Shown here: in pieces, positions 16,801-25,993 of the stretch
How the letters are laid out: each line of letters opens with the position of its first letter
Numbering within the stretch: position 1 is the stretch's first letter
From: G965202665 sp965243835
GTDB taxonomy: Bacteria; Actinomycetota; Acidimicrobiia; Spongiisociales; Spongiisociaceae
Direction: 5' to 3'
Length of the DNA: 64,000 bases
NCBI GenBank assembly: GCA_965243835.1
Contig: OZ251578.1
Location: 372,001 to 436,000, forward strand
Translations under genes and position numbers: made by a program
The notes under the pieces: generated by a model
Seen by the model: the letters and a program-made list of their open reading frames with translations, nothing else
Told to the model about the DNA's origin: nothing
The model's database searches: none

Positions 16801-19380
16801 ACCGGGCAGACGACGGTTACGGTTACGGCCGGGTTCAGCGGGGCGTCTGCTTCGGAGTTGGCGGCGACGACGGTGAACGTGGCGGTAGCGGCCGGTGGTG
16901 GTGCCAATGGGGCTACTTTGGCTACGTCGTGCCCGGATGCCAGCATGGACGCGTGCACGGATAACGCTGCGTTTACTATTAGCATTCCCGCCGGGCAGAC
17001 CTCCGCTGACGGCACGTTCAGCCTGTCTGTTCAGGCGGATGGCACTGTGGAGTCGACGGAGACGTTGACAGTAACCGTCACCGAGGCGGGTGATTCTACG
17101 AATACGGCGTCGGCTACGTTGAACGTCGTGGACTCCGGGATAGAGGTGGAGTTACTGAACCCGGCCGACGACAGCGCGCTGACGCCGCTGGGGGAAGACA
17201 GCGGCGCCTCGCAGGTGAAAGTAAAAGTGACTATGCCCACGGCGGTGGCCGCGGAGACAGTGGTGGGGCTCAACATAACCGAAGGGTCCGCCACCGAAGA
17301 CACCAACAATGCTTGGACGGTGCGGGAGGACTATCGGATAAGCGGCCTCACCGCCCCGACCGGGACCCCCGCCAACCACGAGCTGGGGGTAGTGGTGGCT
17401 GCTAATGAAACGACCGGGGAAGCGACGTTCACGATCACCGTTCAGGACGACAACGCAGACGAAGGCAACGAAACCATCCGGGTCACAGGAGCCGCGGTTA
17501 ACTTGTTGCCCGTATTAGGAGCCGCCCTCTCCATCACGGACAACGACGACCCCCCCAACGTGGTCTTGGCTTTGGAAACCCCCGCCGGCGGCGCCCTGAC
17601 CAGCGTCCATGAGGACGACAGTCTCAGCACGACGGTGCAAGTGCGGGCCACCTATCAGGGAGAGGCCCTGTCCGCCAAAAGGGTGACCATCCCGATAACG
17701 GTCGGGAAGGCCGGGGAAACCGGAGAGGCCACCGCCGGGACCGACTACCAGACGGTGCCTGCGTTCAGCGTAGCCGTGGACGCTTTTGAGACTACCGGGA
17801 CGCAAACGTTCCAGCTGGTGATAGACACCGAGGATGACACGGACGCGGAAGGGCCGGAAACGGTGACCGTCGTCGGGGACGACTCCGGGGACGATGTAGG
17901 GACGGTAGGGGAAGCGCAGTTGACGATCATCGACGACGACGCCGCCATCACCCTGGCGTTCCTGAACGCCGCCGACGAACCGCTGGCGTCGCTGACGGAA
18001 GGAACCGGAGCCACATCTGTTAAGGTGCGGGCTTCCTATCCCGCGGGGAAAATGCTGTCCTCCGCGCAGACGATACCCATCACCCTGGAGGCGGGAACCG
18101 CTTCTCCCTCCGACTATCAAACGTCGGGCGTTCCCGACCCGTTCCAAGTCACTATCAGCGCCGGCCAGAACAGCGGTACCGCGACTTTCACCCTCGACCT
18201 GAGCGGGGCCCGCGATGACAACATCGACGAACCGAATGAAACCCTGCGCGTAACCGGCTCCCTAGCCGGGTTCATCGTCAACTCCGGCACCTTGGAGATC
18301 ACTGATAACGACGGCCCGCCCACCGGGATCGCCCTGACCGCAAACCCGAACACGGCCCCTGAGAACCGGGGAACCAGCCCCCTTACCGTGCGATTAACCG
18401 CCTCCCTGGCAGGCAACCGAAGTTCCCTGCCCACCCAGGTGCGGGTAACGGTCGACCGCTCGGGAAGCACCGCTACCAGCGGCAGCGACTACCGCGACCT
18501 GCGCCTGTCGTCTTCGACTATCACCATCCCCGCCGAAGCGCCGAGCGCTACGGGAACCTTCCGGGTGGTCATCCTCAGCGACACCGAAACCGAATCAACG
18601 GAACACATCAGAATAGCCGCCACCAGCAACTACGGCCGCGCTAACGCCGACTTCCGCATCACCAACGTAAGCCCCGCCCCCAACACCGGCGGAGGAGGCG
18701 GAGGAGGAGCCCCGCCCCCCAGCGGCGGCGGAGGAGGAGGCGGTGGGGGTGCGCCTCCCCCCGCAGGGCCGCCAGCCCCGCCCCCGCCCCCGGCGGAACC
18801 GGTATGCCAAGGGCGGTTCTGCGATGAGGACGGCAGCGTCCACCAAGCCAACATCGAACAAATCGCCGCCTGGGAAATCACCCTGGGATGCGACGCCGAC
18901 GACGCCACCAAGTTCTGCCCGTCGGCGCAGATCACCAGAAGGCAAATGGCCGCCTTCCTCTACCGCGCCGTCAGCCGACTCGGGACCATCCCAGATCCCG
19001 CCGGCATAGAAATCAGCGACGTCCCCGCAGATGCCTGGTACCGCACATTCGCCGAATGGGTGGTCTCCACCGGGGCGTTCGCCGCCCCCGACGGGGTGTT
19101 CAATCCCGGCGGGGTGGTTACACGCGCGGATATGGCGGTGATGATGATCGCTTCCTTCCCCGACATAAACGCCGTCGACGAACCCGAAGGCCTGTTCAAC
19201 GACGTAACAGACGCGGACCCGGAGGTGGTGCGGGCCGTGGAGGGGATGTATCACACCGGGGTCACCAGGGGATGCAGCGCCACCCCTCTCAACTATTGTC
19301 CCGACCAGCCGGTCACCCGGGCGCAGATGGCTTCCTTCTTCGTGCGCGCCGTCAACTACACCCCGCCCGCAGACAACTAA
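13885..19380 (+). CDS. Giant secreted Calx-beta/SLH surface protein, unit 3
   Basis: 1,831 residues. The signal peptide is shorter and different (MRRVLVAILAAGLAILSVPV, then PVAGQ). Module 2 (about 14345-14790) keeps LTRIENHQH and GSQL like units 1 and 4 but then has its own insertion around HTIQIENDGTITIVDG and is clearly AT-richer than its flanks. Modules 4-8 follow the unit 2 subtype, so this gene looks like a recombinant of the two subtypes. The C-terminal modules, Gly/Pro linker and SLH triplet are nearly those of unit 2. ATG 13885 has GGAAAGGAGG just upstream. The synonymous composition change falls near 17130. Role inferred as for its paralogues. Confidence 0.85.
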   Translation: MRRVLVAILAAGLAILSVPVPVAGQTVTITLSLVSPSDTSTDITAIEEDGGEQTLQVKAVVASATTASVSVSVAIAAGTATVTTDYTISTTSTSVTINSGDTQGLSASFTVTPATDTITEQHETIQFTGTAPSGYAVSPSPVDLAITDQDRVIWLTADGSDTPQKKRALTRIENHQHVGFWVYVYGALGGVTNDVFTASTSNTYGSQLEAVFKFHNGTTTSNAGADLSPGSDWASDHHTIQIENDGTITIVDGGLGADVIFQGISSSKNMTVNIANDQVAEVDEVFYAGLKTNPAGFTHRNVPITILDDDTQVGLTVDTDSGEDGNQTVLTEGDSGSGVEVSARFSGRTRFDGDGNSDPRSVTSSTIGSATVVTLSAAGAASPIAGEAGTGDLTYSSTADTVTIPASTVSSSAAGSLAGLSITDDDVVEGPETFTVTGSSTSFGSATAATLTIADDDADIELSVDTERVLESGGGVEVTVTASFAGSSSVLSSATDVAVTVGAAASNGATPGTDFMTSGSGVTNNAFTVSIPAGDTTASKTFTLTPTADSTDEGTETVAVSGTATVGRAVAVTSADIDILDPGSAELISLSFHEASSGDPALPSVSERGGAETVRVKATAGSAVSSATTVTVTVGAAGGTAAVGAGGDYTRGAETVDVTIASGDTEGTGDVTITPRGDGAVEGPETIRFTGAGSGVLVTGADLEIRETIELVLSPTAVGEGDGDAGAVSVTASFAGASSSSLTGATDVALSFAAGANAEAADFSAPAPAVTVSIPGGSTSGSAVALSGLGITQDMIAEGAEAIAVGGSVSGFVVSGAELGITDDDLRVVLEADTDVSTLNAPFEKTLSEGGSAAVRVRASFADGVTNDLTAGLAVSVTAGEASPRSAEEGDDFTAPGSPVSVTIPTGSMTASSWANLTGLAVPEDTVAEGAETFWITGTVPGGTVTPDTLTIGANDKGLEVSVSPGTVVEQATGQTTVTVTAGFSGASASELAATTVNVAVAAGGGANGATLATSCPDASMDACTDNAAFTISIPAGQTSADGTFSLSVQADGTVESTETLTVTVTEAGDSTNTASATLNVVDSGIEVELLNPADDSALTPLGEDSGASQVKVKVTMPTAVAAETVVGLNITEGSATEDTNNAWTVREDYRISGLTAPTGTPANHELGVVVAANETTGEATFTITVQDDNADEGNETIRVTGAAVNLLPVLGAALSITDNDDPPNVVLALETPAGGALTSVHEDDSLSTTVQVRATYQGEALSAKRVTIPITVGKAGETGEATAGTDYQTVPAFSVAVDAFETTGTQTFQLVIDTEDDTDAEGPETVTVVGDDSGDDVGTVGEAQLTIIDDDAAITLAFLNAADEPLASLTEGTGATSVKVRASYPAGKMLSSAQTIPITLEAGTASPSDYQTSGVPDPFQVTISAGQNSGTATFTLDLSGARDDNIDEPNETLRVTGSLAGFIVNSGTLEITDNDGPPTGIALTANPNTAPENRGTSPLTVRLTASLAGNRSSLPTQVRVTVDRSGSTATSGSDYRDLRLSSSTITIPAEAPSATGTFRVVILSDTETESTEHIRIAATSNYGRANADFRITNVSPAPNTGGGGGGGAPPPSGGGGGGGGGAPPPAGPPAPPPPPAEPVCQGRFCDEDGSVHQANIEQIAAWEITLGCDADDATKFCPSAQITRRQMAAFLYRAVSRLGTIPDPAGIEISDVPADAWYRTFAEWVVSTGAFAAPDGVFNPGGVVTRADMAVMMIASFPDINAVDEPEGLFNDVTDADPEVVRAVEGMYHTGVTRGCSATPLNYCPDQPVTRAQMASFFVRAVNYTPPADN

Positions 19381-19399
19381 AAAATCAACACCCCAACCA

Positions 19400-19435
19400 C
19401 CTGGCCCCCCCGCCCCAACACCCGGGGGGGCCGGG
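19400..19435 (+). terminator. GC-rich hairpin after unit 3
   Basis: Thirteen-base-pair stem (CCTGGCCCCCCCG with CGGGGGGGCCGGG, one wobble), 19 nt after the stop. Confidence 0.55.
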
Positions 19436-19534
19436 CCCCTTTCTCCAACACGGCAAACGGCCCGTTTCAGGTTTGGAAACCCATCGGATTTAGGAGAAGC
19501 GAGGGTGGGGAGCAGGCAGGGTTGGGTTCACCTG

Positions 19535-19865
19535 CGTAGACGGGTTGGCGAGGGCGGACGGTCCGGTTATCCGCGAAGGGATGGGAGGCGAGCGCCGTTA
19601 TTCGGCTTTTCCCGGTGCCCGTCACGCAGTCGGGGGAGACCGCCTCCACCGGTTTGGCGGAGATGTTGCGGGCGGATGGGCGGCGGCTGCTGGCGGCGAC
19701 GGGACTGGCTTTGGACTACTGCGTGAAGGCTGTCGCCTTGGACGACGTCGCCTCCGGTTTCTCAACCTCGGTGATTTGGAGGCTACCGTCGCCGTTAACC
19801 TGCGCCCCTCCGATGGAGACCGCGCCGTATCCGAACTAGTCGCGGCGGGCGTCGCCATCCTCTGA
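19535..19865 (+). pseudogene. pncA pseudogene (3' half) after unit 3
   Basis: Matches pncA 1463-1785 over its whole length: GLARADGPVIRKGM-like start, the TGLAEMLRADG segment, ALDYCVKA with the catalytic Cys, and the NLRPSDGDRAVSEL end. At least two frame changes break it, one before the cagtcgggggag stretch and one in the region matching pncA 1680-1715. The N-terminal half with the catalytic Asp and metal ligands is absent, so it is non-functional. It is the longest of the pncA remnants and shows that the duplicated segment originally included at least ~320 bases of pncA. Confidence 0.85.
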
Positions 19866-20080
19866 TGCCCGCCCGGTTCCCGACCTTAGGCGCGAACCCT
19901 TCCGCAGGCCTGATTGTCTCCTTGGCGTTTCCTTGTTAAAAGTAGGGGTGAGTCTCCGCAAGGTTCACCGTGTTCGCCGCCTGCCCGGACCGGGTTTGGA
20001 CGCGCACCCTGCGTCGACATCCGACGGGCCTCCGGGCGGTGTTTCTGCTGGGTCCGGGTTGGCGGCCTCTGGGAGCCAAT

Positions 20081-20110
20081 TTGACAAATCGGGGGGGGGG
20101 GGGGTAGCGT
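20081..20110 (+). promoter_or_regulatory. Poly-G-spaced promoter, unit 4 (longer tract)
   Basis: TTGACA at 20081-20086, AATC plus 14 G, TAGCGT at 20105-20110: spacer 18 nt, two G more than the other three units. Confidence 0.7.
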
Positions 20111-20184
20111 TTTTCGGACATTGGGTCGGTTGGCCCGATGGTGAAGGTTCGCGAGTTCGGTGTTGGACCGAAAAGGAGGCTTTG

Positions 20185-23100
20185 ATGCGGCGGGTGTTGG
20201 TTGCGGTTTCGGCGTTGGGTTTGGCGTCGGCGTTGGTGTCCGCCCCGGTTCCGGTGGCGGGGCAGTCGATGACGATCACCCTTAGTTTGGTGTCCTCGAC
20301 GGATACCTCGACGACGGTGACTGCGATAGCGGAGGATGGCGGTGCGCAGACTCTGCGGGTGAAGGCGGTCGCTTCGACGGCGCCGGGGAGCAACGTGGAC
20401 GTGTCGGTGACGGTGGGGGCGTCGGGCGGCACCGCCGCCCTCACTACTGATTACACCCGGGGGTCGTCCACGACCTCGGTGAGGATCAACTCGGGTACTA
20501 CGCAGGGTTTGTCTGGTAATGTTACGATCACGCCGAAAAGCGACACGATAACCGAGCAACATGAGACGATCCGGTTCACGGGTACGGCGTCCGGGTACAC
20601 GGTATCGCCGGTTAATTTGGCGATCACGGATCAGGATCGGGAGATTCGGGTGACGGTAGCTGGTAGCGAGATGGCGACGAAGGAGACTTCCATTACCAGG
20701 ATTGAGAATCATCATCATGAAAATTTTTGGATATTTGGGAGTGGTACTTTAGGTGGTCTTACCAATGGCGTGTTTACGCCTTCAACTGGTAACACGTATG
20801 GTTCGCAGATAAGGCCGGCTGTTCGATACGCAGATGGAACTGCCCAAGGATGGGAGGACTTTTATCATCAAGGTCGGGATTTTCACTCTTCTTATCATAC
20901 TAGGGCATCTATGGCTCGGAGTTGGGTGACGATTCCGTCTAATTCTTTGGCCGCGAACTGGCGCACGCATTGGAGCGATAATTACATGAATGTTGCAATT
21001 GATAATGATACTAAGGCGGAGGGGAATGAGGTGTTTTATGTGCGGTTGTTTGCCCCGGGGTTTAGGTCGATTGATGCGCCGGTGACGATTTTGGATGATG
21101 ATACGCAGGTGGAGGTGGTGGTGGATACCGACAGCGGGGAGGACGGAAACCAGGCGGTGTTGACGGAGGGGGACAGCGGGTCGGGGGTGTCGGTGTCAAG
21201 CAGGTTCTCCGGCAAGAATCGCGAACCGAATACTGATGGCACCCCCGGGAGTCGGCGGGCTGTGGGGTCGTCGGTGCTTGGGTCGGCGACGGTGGTGACG
21301 TTGTCGGCGGCGGGGGCGGCTTCCCCGAGTGCGGGGCAGGCGGGGACGGGTGATTTGACGTATTCTCCGTTGTCGGCGAATACGGTGACCATACCGGCTA
21401 GGACGGTGTCGTCGTCGACGGCGGGTTCGTTGGCGGGGTTGACTATTACCGATGATACGGTGGTGGAGGGCCCGGAGACGTTCACGGTTACCGGTTCGTC
21501 TACGTCGTTTGGGGCGGCGACGGCGGCCACGGTGACGATCGCGGATGACGATGCGGACATTACGCTGTCGGTGGATACGGCGTCGGTGCGGGAGGACGAC
21601 GGCGCGACGACGGTGACGGTTACGGCCCGGTTCGCGGGGCAGACGTCGGTGCTTGGGTCGGCGACGGATGTGACGGTGACGGTGGGGGCGGGCGATAGCA
21701 ACGGGGCTACCCCGGATACGGATTTCACGACCGGAGGGTCGGGGGTGTCGGACAATGGGTTTACGGTGAGCATCCCGGTGGGGCAGGTCACGGGGAGCAA
21801 GGAGTTTACGCTGACGCCCACGGCGGACAACGACGCGGAGGGGGTGGAGAAGATAGCGGTGTCCGGGTCGGCGACGGTGGGGGGGAGTGCGGTTGCGGTG
21901 ACTCTGGCGGAAATTGATCTCCGAGACCCGACGGTTGCCTTGAGTTTGCACCAGGCGACTAGCGACGCGCCGGTTTTGTCGGGGGTCAGCGAGGCGGGCG
22001 GGGCGCGGACGGTGCGGGTGAAAGCCACCGCCGAGTCGGCGGTGTCCTCTGATACGACGGTGACGGTGACGGTGGGAGCGGCGGGCGGCACCGCCACCGC
22101 GGGGGCCTCTGGTGATTACACGCGGGGCGCGGAGACGGTGAATGTGACTATCCCGAACGGGGCTACCGAGTCTGATACGGCGGATGTGACGATCACGCCC
22201 CGGGATGACGGGGTGGCGGAGGGGCCGGAGACGATCCGGTTCAGCGGCGCGGCCAGCGGGTTTCTGGTGGTCGGGGATGATTTGAAGATTACCGAGACGA
22301 TCGAACTCGTGTTGATCGGGAGCGCGGTGGGCGAGGGGGATACGAACGCGGGGGCGGTGACGGCTACCGCCCGGTTCGCGGGGGCGTCGTCGTCGGATTT
22401 GACGGAGGCGACGGATGTGGAGTTGTCGTTTGGGGCGGGAGCGAACACGCAGGGGGCGGATTTCACCGCTCCGACGCCGGCGGTGACGTTGAGCATCCCG
22501 GCGGGAAGTACGACTAGCGGCGCTTCTGCGTTGTCGGGGTTGCTGATTGTGCAGGACACAATCGCGGAGGGGGATCAGTCCATCAACGTGGGAGGCTCCG
22601 CGACCGGGTTCGCCGTCAGCGGGGCGGCTTTGTCTATCACCGATGACGATATGGCGATTACTCTGGAAGCGGATACCGATGATTCCACCTCGCCCCCGGC
22701 GTTGGAGGATACCTTGTCGGAGGGCGAAACAGCGGCGGTGAAGGTACGGGCCTCGTTCGCAGGTGGGGTGACGAATGGTTTGACCTCCGATTTGGCAGTG
22801 TCGGTAACCGCGGGTGAGTCATCGCCGAGGTCGGCGAAGGAAGGGACCGGGGGTGATTTCACCGCTCCCGCCTCGCCGACGGCGGTGACGATCCGCACCG
22901 GGCAGACTGAAAGCGACTGGACGGACCTTGCGGGGTTGGCGGTGACCGACGATACGATAACGGAAGGCGAGGAGACGTTTTTGGTTACCGGAACAGTACC
23001 CGGCGGAACGGATGTGTCGACAGTTACGCTCCGGATCGGGGCCAGCGACGACGCTTTACAAGTGTCGGTATCGCCGGAGACGGTGGTGGAACAGGCGACC

Positions 23101-25689
23101 GAGCATACGATTACGGTCACCGCCGAGTTTAGGGGGGCGAGCGGTTCGGAGTTGGCGGCGGCCACGACGGTGAACGTGGCGGTGGCCGCCGGGGACGCCA
23201 ACGGAGCTAGTTTGGCTACGTCCTGCCCGACGGCTACCGAGGACGCCTGTACCGATAATGCTACGTTTGATATCAGCATCCCCGCCGGGCAGGCCTCCGC
23301 TGACGGCACGTTCAGCCTAAGGGCCCGGCAGGATGCGGATGCGGAGTCGCTGGAAACGTTGACAATCACCGGCGCCGAATCGGGGGATTCCGCGAACACG
23401 GACTCGGCTACCTTGAACATCGCGGACTCCGGCATACAAGTAGAACTGCTCAACCCGGCCGACGACACCGCCCTGATGTCCTTGGGGGAAGACAGCGGCG
23501 CATCGCAAGTGAAAGTGAAGGTGACTATGCCCGCGGCGGTAGCCGCGGAGACGGTGGTGGGACTCAACATAGGCAGCGATTCCGCCACCGAGGACACCGA
23601 CAATGCTTGGACGACACGGGAGGACTACCGGATAAGCGGCCTCACCGCCCCGACCGGCACCCCCGCCAACCACGAGCTGGGAGTAGTCGTAGCCGCTAAC
23701 GAAACAACCGGAGAAGCGACGTTCACAATCGAAATCCAAGACGACAACGCAGACGAAGACGACAACGAAACCATACAGGTCACAGGAGCCGCGGTTAACT
23801 CGCTACCCATATTAGAAGCCGCCCTCTCCATCGCCGACAACGACGCCGCCCCCAACGTCGACCTAGCCTTGCTAACCCCCGCCGGGGGCGCCCTGACCAG
23901 CGTCCAAGAAAACGACAGCCCCAACACCACGGTGCAAGTCCGGGCCGCCTACCAAGGAACCACGGTATCCGACAAAACGGTGACCATCCCCATAACAGTC
24001 GGGAAAACCGCCACCGGGGAAGCCACCGCCGGAACCGACTACCAAACGGTGCCCGCGTTCAACGTAGCCATAGCCGCCTATCAAACCACCGCTACCCAAA
24101 CTTTCCAGCTGGTAATAGACACCGAGGATGACACGGACGCGGAAGGGCCGGAAACGGTGACCGTCACCGGAGACGCCACCGGACTCCCGGTAGGAACGAT
24201 AGGGGAAGCGCAGTTGACGATCCTCGACGACGACGCCGCCATCACCTTGGCCTTGTTGAACGCTGCCGACGACCAGCCGCTGGCGTCGTTGCCGGAAGGA
24301 ACCGGAGCCACCTCCATTAAGGTACGGGCCTCCTACCCCGACGCCAACAGCCTGGGCGATGCGCAGACGATACCCATCGCCCTGGAGTCGGGAACCGCTT
24401 CTCCCTCTGACTATCAAACGTCGAACGTTCCCGACCCGTTCCAGATCACCATCAACGCCAATGAGAACAGCGCCACCGCTACCTTCACCCTCGACTTGAG
24501 CGGCGCCCGAGATGACGACATCGACGAACCAAACGAAACCATACGTGTAACCGGCGCCCTGGCCGGGTTCATCATCAACCCCGGCGTCCTGGAAATCACC
24601 GACAACGACGACCCTCCCACCGGGATCACCCTGACCGCCAACCCGAACACGGTGGCCGAGAACTGGGGAACCAGCAGACTCACCGTGCGGTTAACCACCG
24701 CCTTGGTAGGCAACCGGAGCTCCCAACCCACCCCGGTGCAAGTAACCATCGGCGGATCGGGAAGCACCGCCGCCAGCCCAAGCGATTACCGCGATCTGCG
24801 TCCGTCGTCTTTGACGATCACCATCCCCGCCGAAGGCCGCGTCGGCACAGGGTCTTTCTCCCTCATCATCAACAGCGACGACCAAACCGAATCAACGGAA
24901 CGCATCAGAATATCCGCCGCCAGCAGTTTCGGCGACGCCAACGCCGACCTGCAAATCACCAACGTAACCCCCGTCCCCAACCCCGGCGGAGGCGGCGGCG
25001 GAGCCCCGCCCCCCAGCGGCGGCGGAGGCGGCGGCGGAGGTGGTGGCGCGCCTCCCCCCGCCGGGCCACCCGCCGGGCCACCCGCCCCGCCCCCGCCCCC
25101 GGCGGAGCCCGCGTGTCAAGGGCGGTTTTGCGATGAGGACGGCAGCGTCCATCAAGCCAATATTGAACAAATCGCCGCCTGGGAAATCACCCTGGGATGC
25201 GACGCCCAAGACGCCACCAAGTTCTGCCCGTCGGCGCAGATCACCAGAAGGCAAATGGCCGCCTTCCTCCACCGCGCCGTCAACCGGATCTCGCCCATCA
25301 CACCCCCCACCGGCATAGAAATCACCGACGTCCCCGCCGACGCCTGGTACCGCACATTCGCCGACTGGGTGGTCTCCACCGGGGCGTTCGCCGCCCCCGA
25401 CGGGGTGTTCAACCCCGGCGGGGTCGTCACCCGGGCGGATATGGCGGTGATGATGATCGCCTCCTTCCCCGACATAAACGCCGTCGACGAACCCGAAGGC
25501 CTGTTCAACGACGTAACAGACGCGGACCCGGAGGTGGTGCGGGCCGTGGAGGGGATGTACCACACCGGAGTAACCAGAGGATGCAGCGCCGAGCCTCTCA
25601 ACTACTGTCCCGACCAGCCGGTCACCCGGGCGCAGATGGCCTCCTTCTTCGTCCGCGCCGTCAACTACACCCCCCCGACCGACAACTAA
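20185..25689 (+). CDS. Giant secreted Calx-beta/SLH surface protein, unit 4
   Basis: 1,834 residues. Closest to unit 1 through most modules (shared TSITRIENH, AEGNEVFYVRL, GATTVTVTA, EIDLRDPTVALSLH). Module 2 (about 20650-21080) nevertheless differs at many positions, for example NFWIFGSGTLGG and GWEDFYHQGRDF. Its linker carries an extra PPAGPPAGPPAP repeat before the SLH region. ATG 20185 is chosen from AAAAGGAGG and the signal peptide; the open frame reaches back to 19933 through the promoter and is not credible as protein. The synonymous composition change falls near 23430. With 14 G in its promoter this copy may be in a different expression state from units 1-3, which is a prediction. Confidence 0.85.
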   Translation: MRRVLVAVSALGLASALVSAPVPVAGQSMTITLSLVSSTDTSTTVTAIAEDGGAQTLRVKAVASTAPGSNVDVSVTVGASGGTAALTTDYTRGSSTTSVRINSGTTQGLSGNVTITPKSDTITEQHETIRFTGTASGYTVSPVNLAITDQDREIRVTVAGSEMATKETSITRIENHHHENFWIFGSGTLGGLTNGVFTPSTGNTYGSQIRPAVRYADGTAQGWEDFYHQGRDFHSSYHTRASMARSWVTIPSNSLAANWRTHWSDNYMNVAIDNDTKAEGNEVFYVRLFAPGFRSIDAPVTILDDDTQVEVVVDTDSGEDGNQAVLTEGDSGSGVSVSSRFSGKNREPNTDGTPGSRRAVGSSVLGSATVVTLSAAGAASPSAGQAGTGDLTYSPLSANTVTIPARTVSSSTAGSLAGLTITDDTVVEGPETFTVTGSSTSFGAATAATVTIADDDADITLSVDTASVREDDGATTVTVTARFAGQTSVLGSATDVTVTVGAGDSNGATPDTDFTTGGSGVSDNGFTVSIPVGQVTGSKEFTLTPTADNDAEGVEKIAVSGSATVGGSAVAVTLAEIDLRDPTVALSLHQATSDAPVLSGVSEAGGARTVRVKATAESAVSSDTTVTVTVGAAGGTATAGASGDYTRGAETVNVTIPNGATESDTADVTITPRDDGVAEGPETIRFSGAASGFLVVGDDLKITETIELVLIGSAVGEGDTNAGAVTATARFAGASSSDLTEATDVELSFGAGANTQGADFTAPTPAVTLSIPAGSTTSGASALSGLLIVQDTIAEGDQSINVGGSATGFAVSGAALSITDDDMAITLEADTDDSTSPPALEDTLSEGETAAVKVRASFAGGVTNGLTSDLAVSVTAGESSPRSAKEGTGGDFTAPASPTAVTIRTGQTESDWTDLAGLAVTDDTITEGEETFLVTGTVPGGTDVSTVTLRIGASDDALQVSVSPETVVEQATEHTITVTAEFRGASGSELAAATTVNVAVAAGDANGASLATSCPTATEDACTDNATFDISIPAGQASADGTFSLRARQDADAESLETLTITGAESGDSANTDSATLNIADSGIQVELLNPADDTALMSLGEDSGASQVKVKVTMPAAVAAETVVGLNIGSDSATEDTDNAWTTREDYRISGLTAPTGTPANHELGVVVAANETTGEATFTIEIQDDNADEDDNETIQVTGAAVNSLPILEAALSIADNDAAPNVDLALLTPAGGALTSVQENDSPNTTVQVRAAYQGTTVSDKTVTIPITVGKTATGEATAGTDYQTVPAFNVAIAAYQTTATQTFQLVIDTEDDTDAEGPETVTVTGDATGLPVGTIGEAQLTILDDDAAITLALLNAADDQPLASLPEGTGATSIKVRASYPDANSLGDAQTIPIALESGTASPSDYQTSNVPDPFQITINANENSATATFTLDLSGARDDDIDEPNETIRVTGALAGFIINPGVLEITDNDDPPTGITLTANPNTVAENWGTSRLTVRLTTALVGNRSSQPTPVQVTIGGSGSTAASPSDYRDLRPSSLTITIPAEGRVGTGSFSLIINSDDQTESTERIRISAASSFGDANADLQITNVTPVPNPGGGGGGAPPPSGGGGGGGGGGAPPPAGPPAGPPAPPPPPAEPACQGRFCDEDGSVHQANIEQIAAWEITLGCDAQDATKFCPSAQITRRQMAAFLHRAVNRISPITPPTGIEITDVPADAWYRTFADWVVSTGAFAAPDGVFNPGGVVTRADMAVMMIASFPDINAVDEPEGLFNDVTDADPEVVRAVEGMYHTGVTRGCSAEPLNYCPDQPVTRAQMASFFVRAVNYTPPTDN

Positions 25690-25707
25690 ATCAACACCCC
25701 CCAACCA

Positions 25708-25741
25708 CCCGGCCCCCCGCCCCAACACCCGGGGGGCCGGG
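25708..25741 (+). terminator. GC-rich hairpin after unit 4
   Basis: Perfect 12-bp stem CCCGGCCCCCCG with CGGGGGGCCGGG and a ten-nt loop, 18 nt after the stop. Confidence 0.6.
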
Positions 25742-25805
25742 CCCCTTCCCCCAAAAACGACAAACGCCCATTCCGGGTTTGGAAACCCATCGGATTTAGG
25801 CGGGA

Positions 25806-25931
25806 AGCGAGGACGGACGGCCCCGCGATCCGCAAAGGACGAGAGTCATCCGGCTTTCACGGCGCGACCCGCAGTCGGGGCACCCCGGCCCCGTATCCGA
25901 ACTAATCCAAGCAGGAATCCCCATCCTCTGA
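25806..25931 (+). pseudogene. Internally deleted pncA remnant after unit 4
   Basis: GAGGACGGACGGCC then GATCCGCAAAGG, CGGCTTTCACGG and CGACCCGCAGTCGGGG match pncA from about 1472 to 1555. The sequence then jumps to the terminal GTATCCGAACTAATC and CATCCTCTGAC. The middle is deleted and the frame is lost. The preceding GGTTTGGAAACCCATCGG is shared with the region after unit 3 but not units 1 and 2. Confidence 0.75.
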
Positions 25932-25993
25932 CCCCCGCTTGGTTCCCTGGCGCTGCCCCCCAATTTATCGGGACGCAAGTCAGGGGGAATATT

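Larger units (their letters stand above)
1872..25931. repeat. Four-unit tandem amplification (~6 kb units)
   Basis: Four successive units each contain an upstream element, a poly-G-spaced promoter, a giant Calx-beta/SLH gene, a GC hairpin and a remnant of the 3' end of pncA. Gene starts are 5.9-6.3 kb apart. Units 1 and 4 are most alike in modules 4-8 and units 2 and 3 form another subtype, while module 2 of unit 3 resembles units 1 and 4. This mosaic suggests recombination or gene conversion after duplication. I see no transposase or integrase. Confidence 0.85.

Noticed and set aside
2556..21080. Diversity-generating retroelement acting on module 2
   Set aside because: No reverse transcriptase or template repeat is in the window, and the differences are block-like with indels rather than A-specific substitutions.
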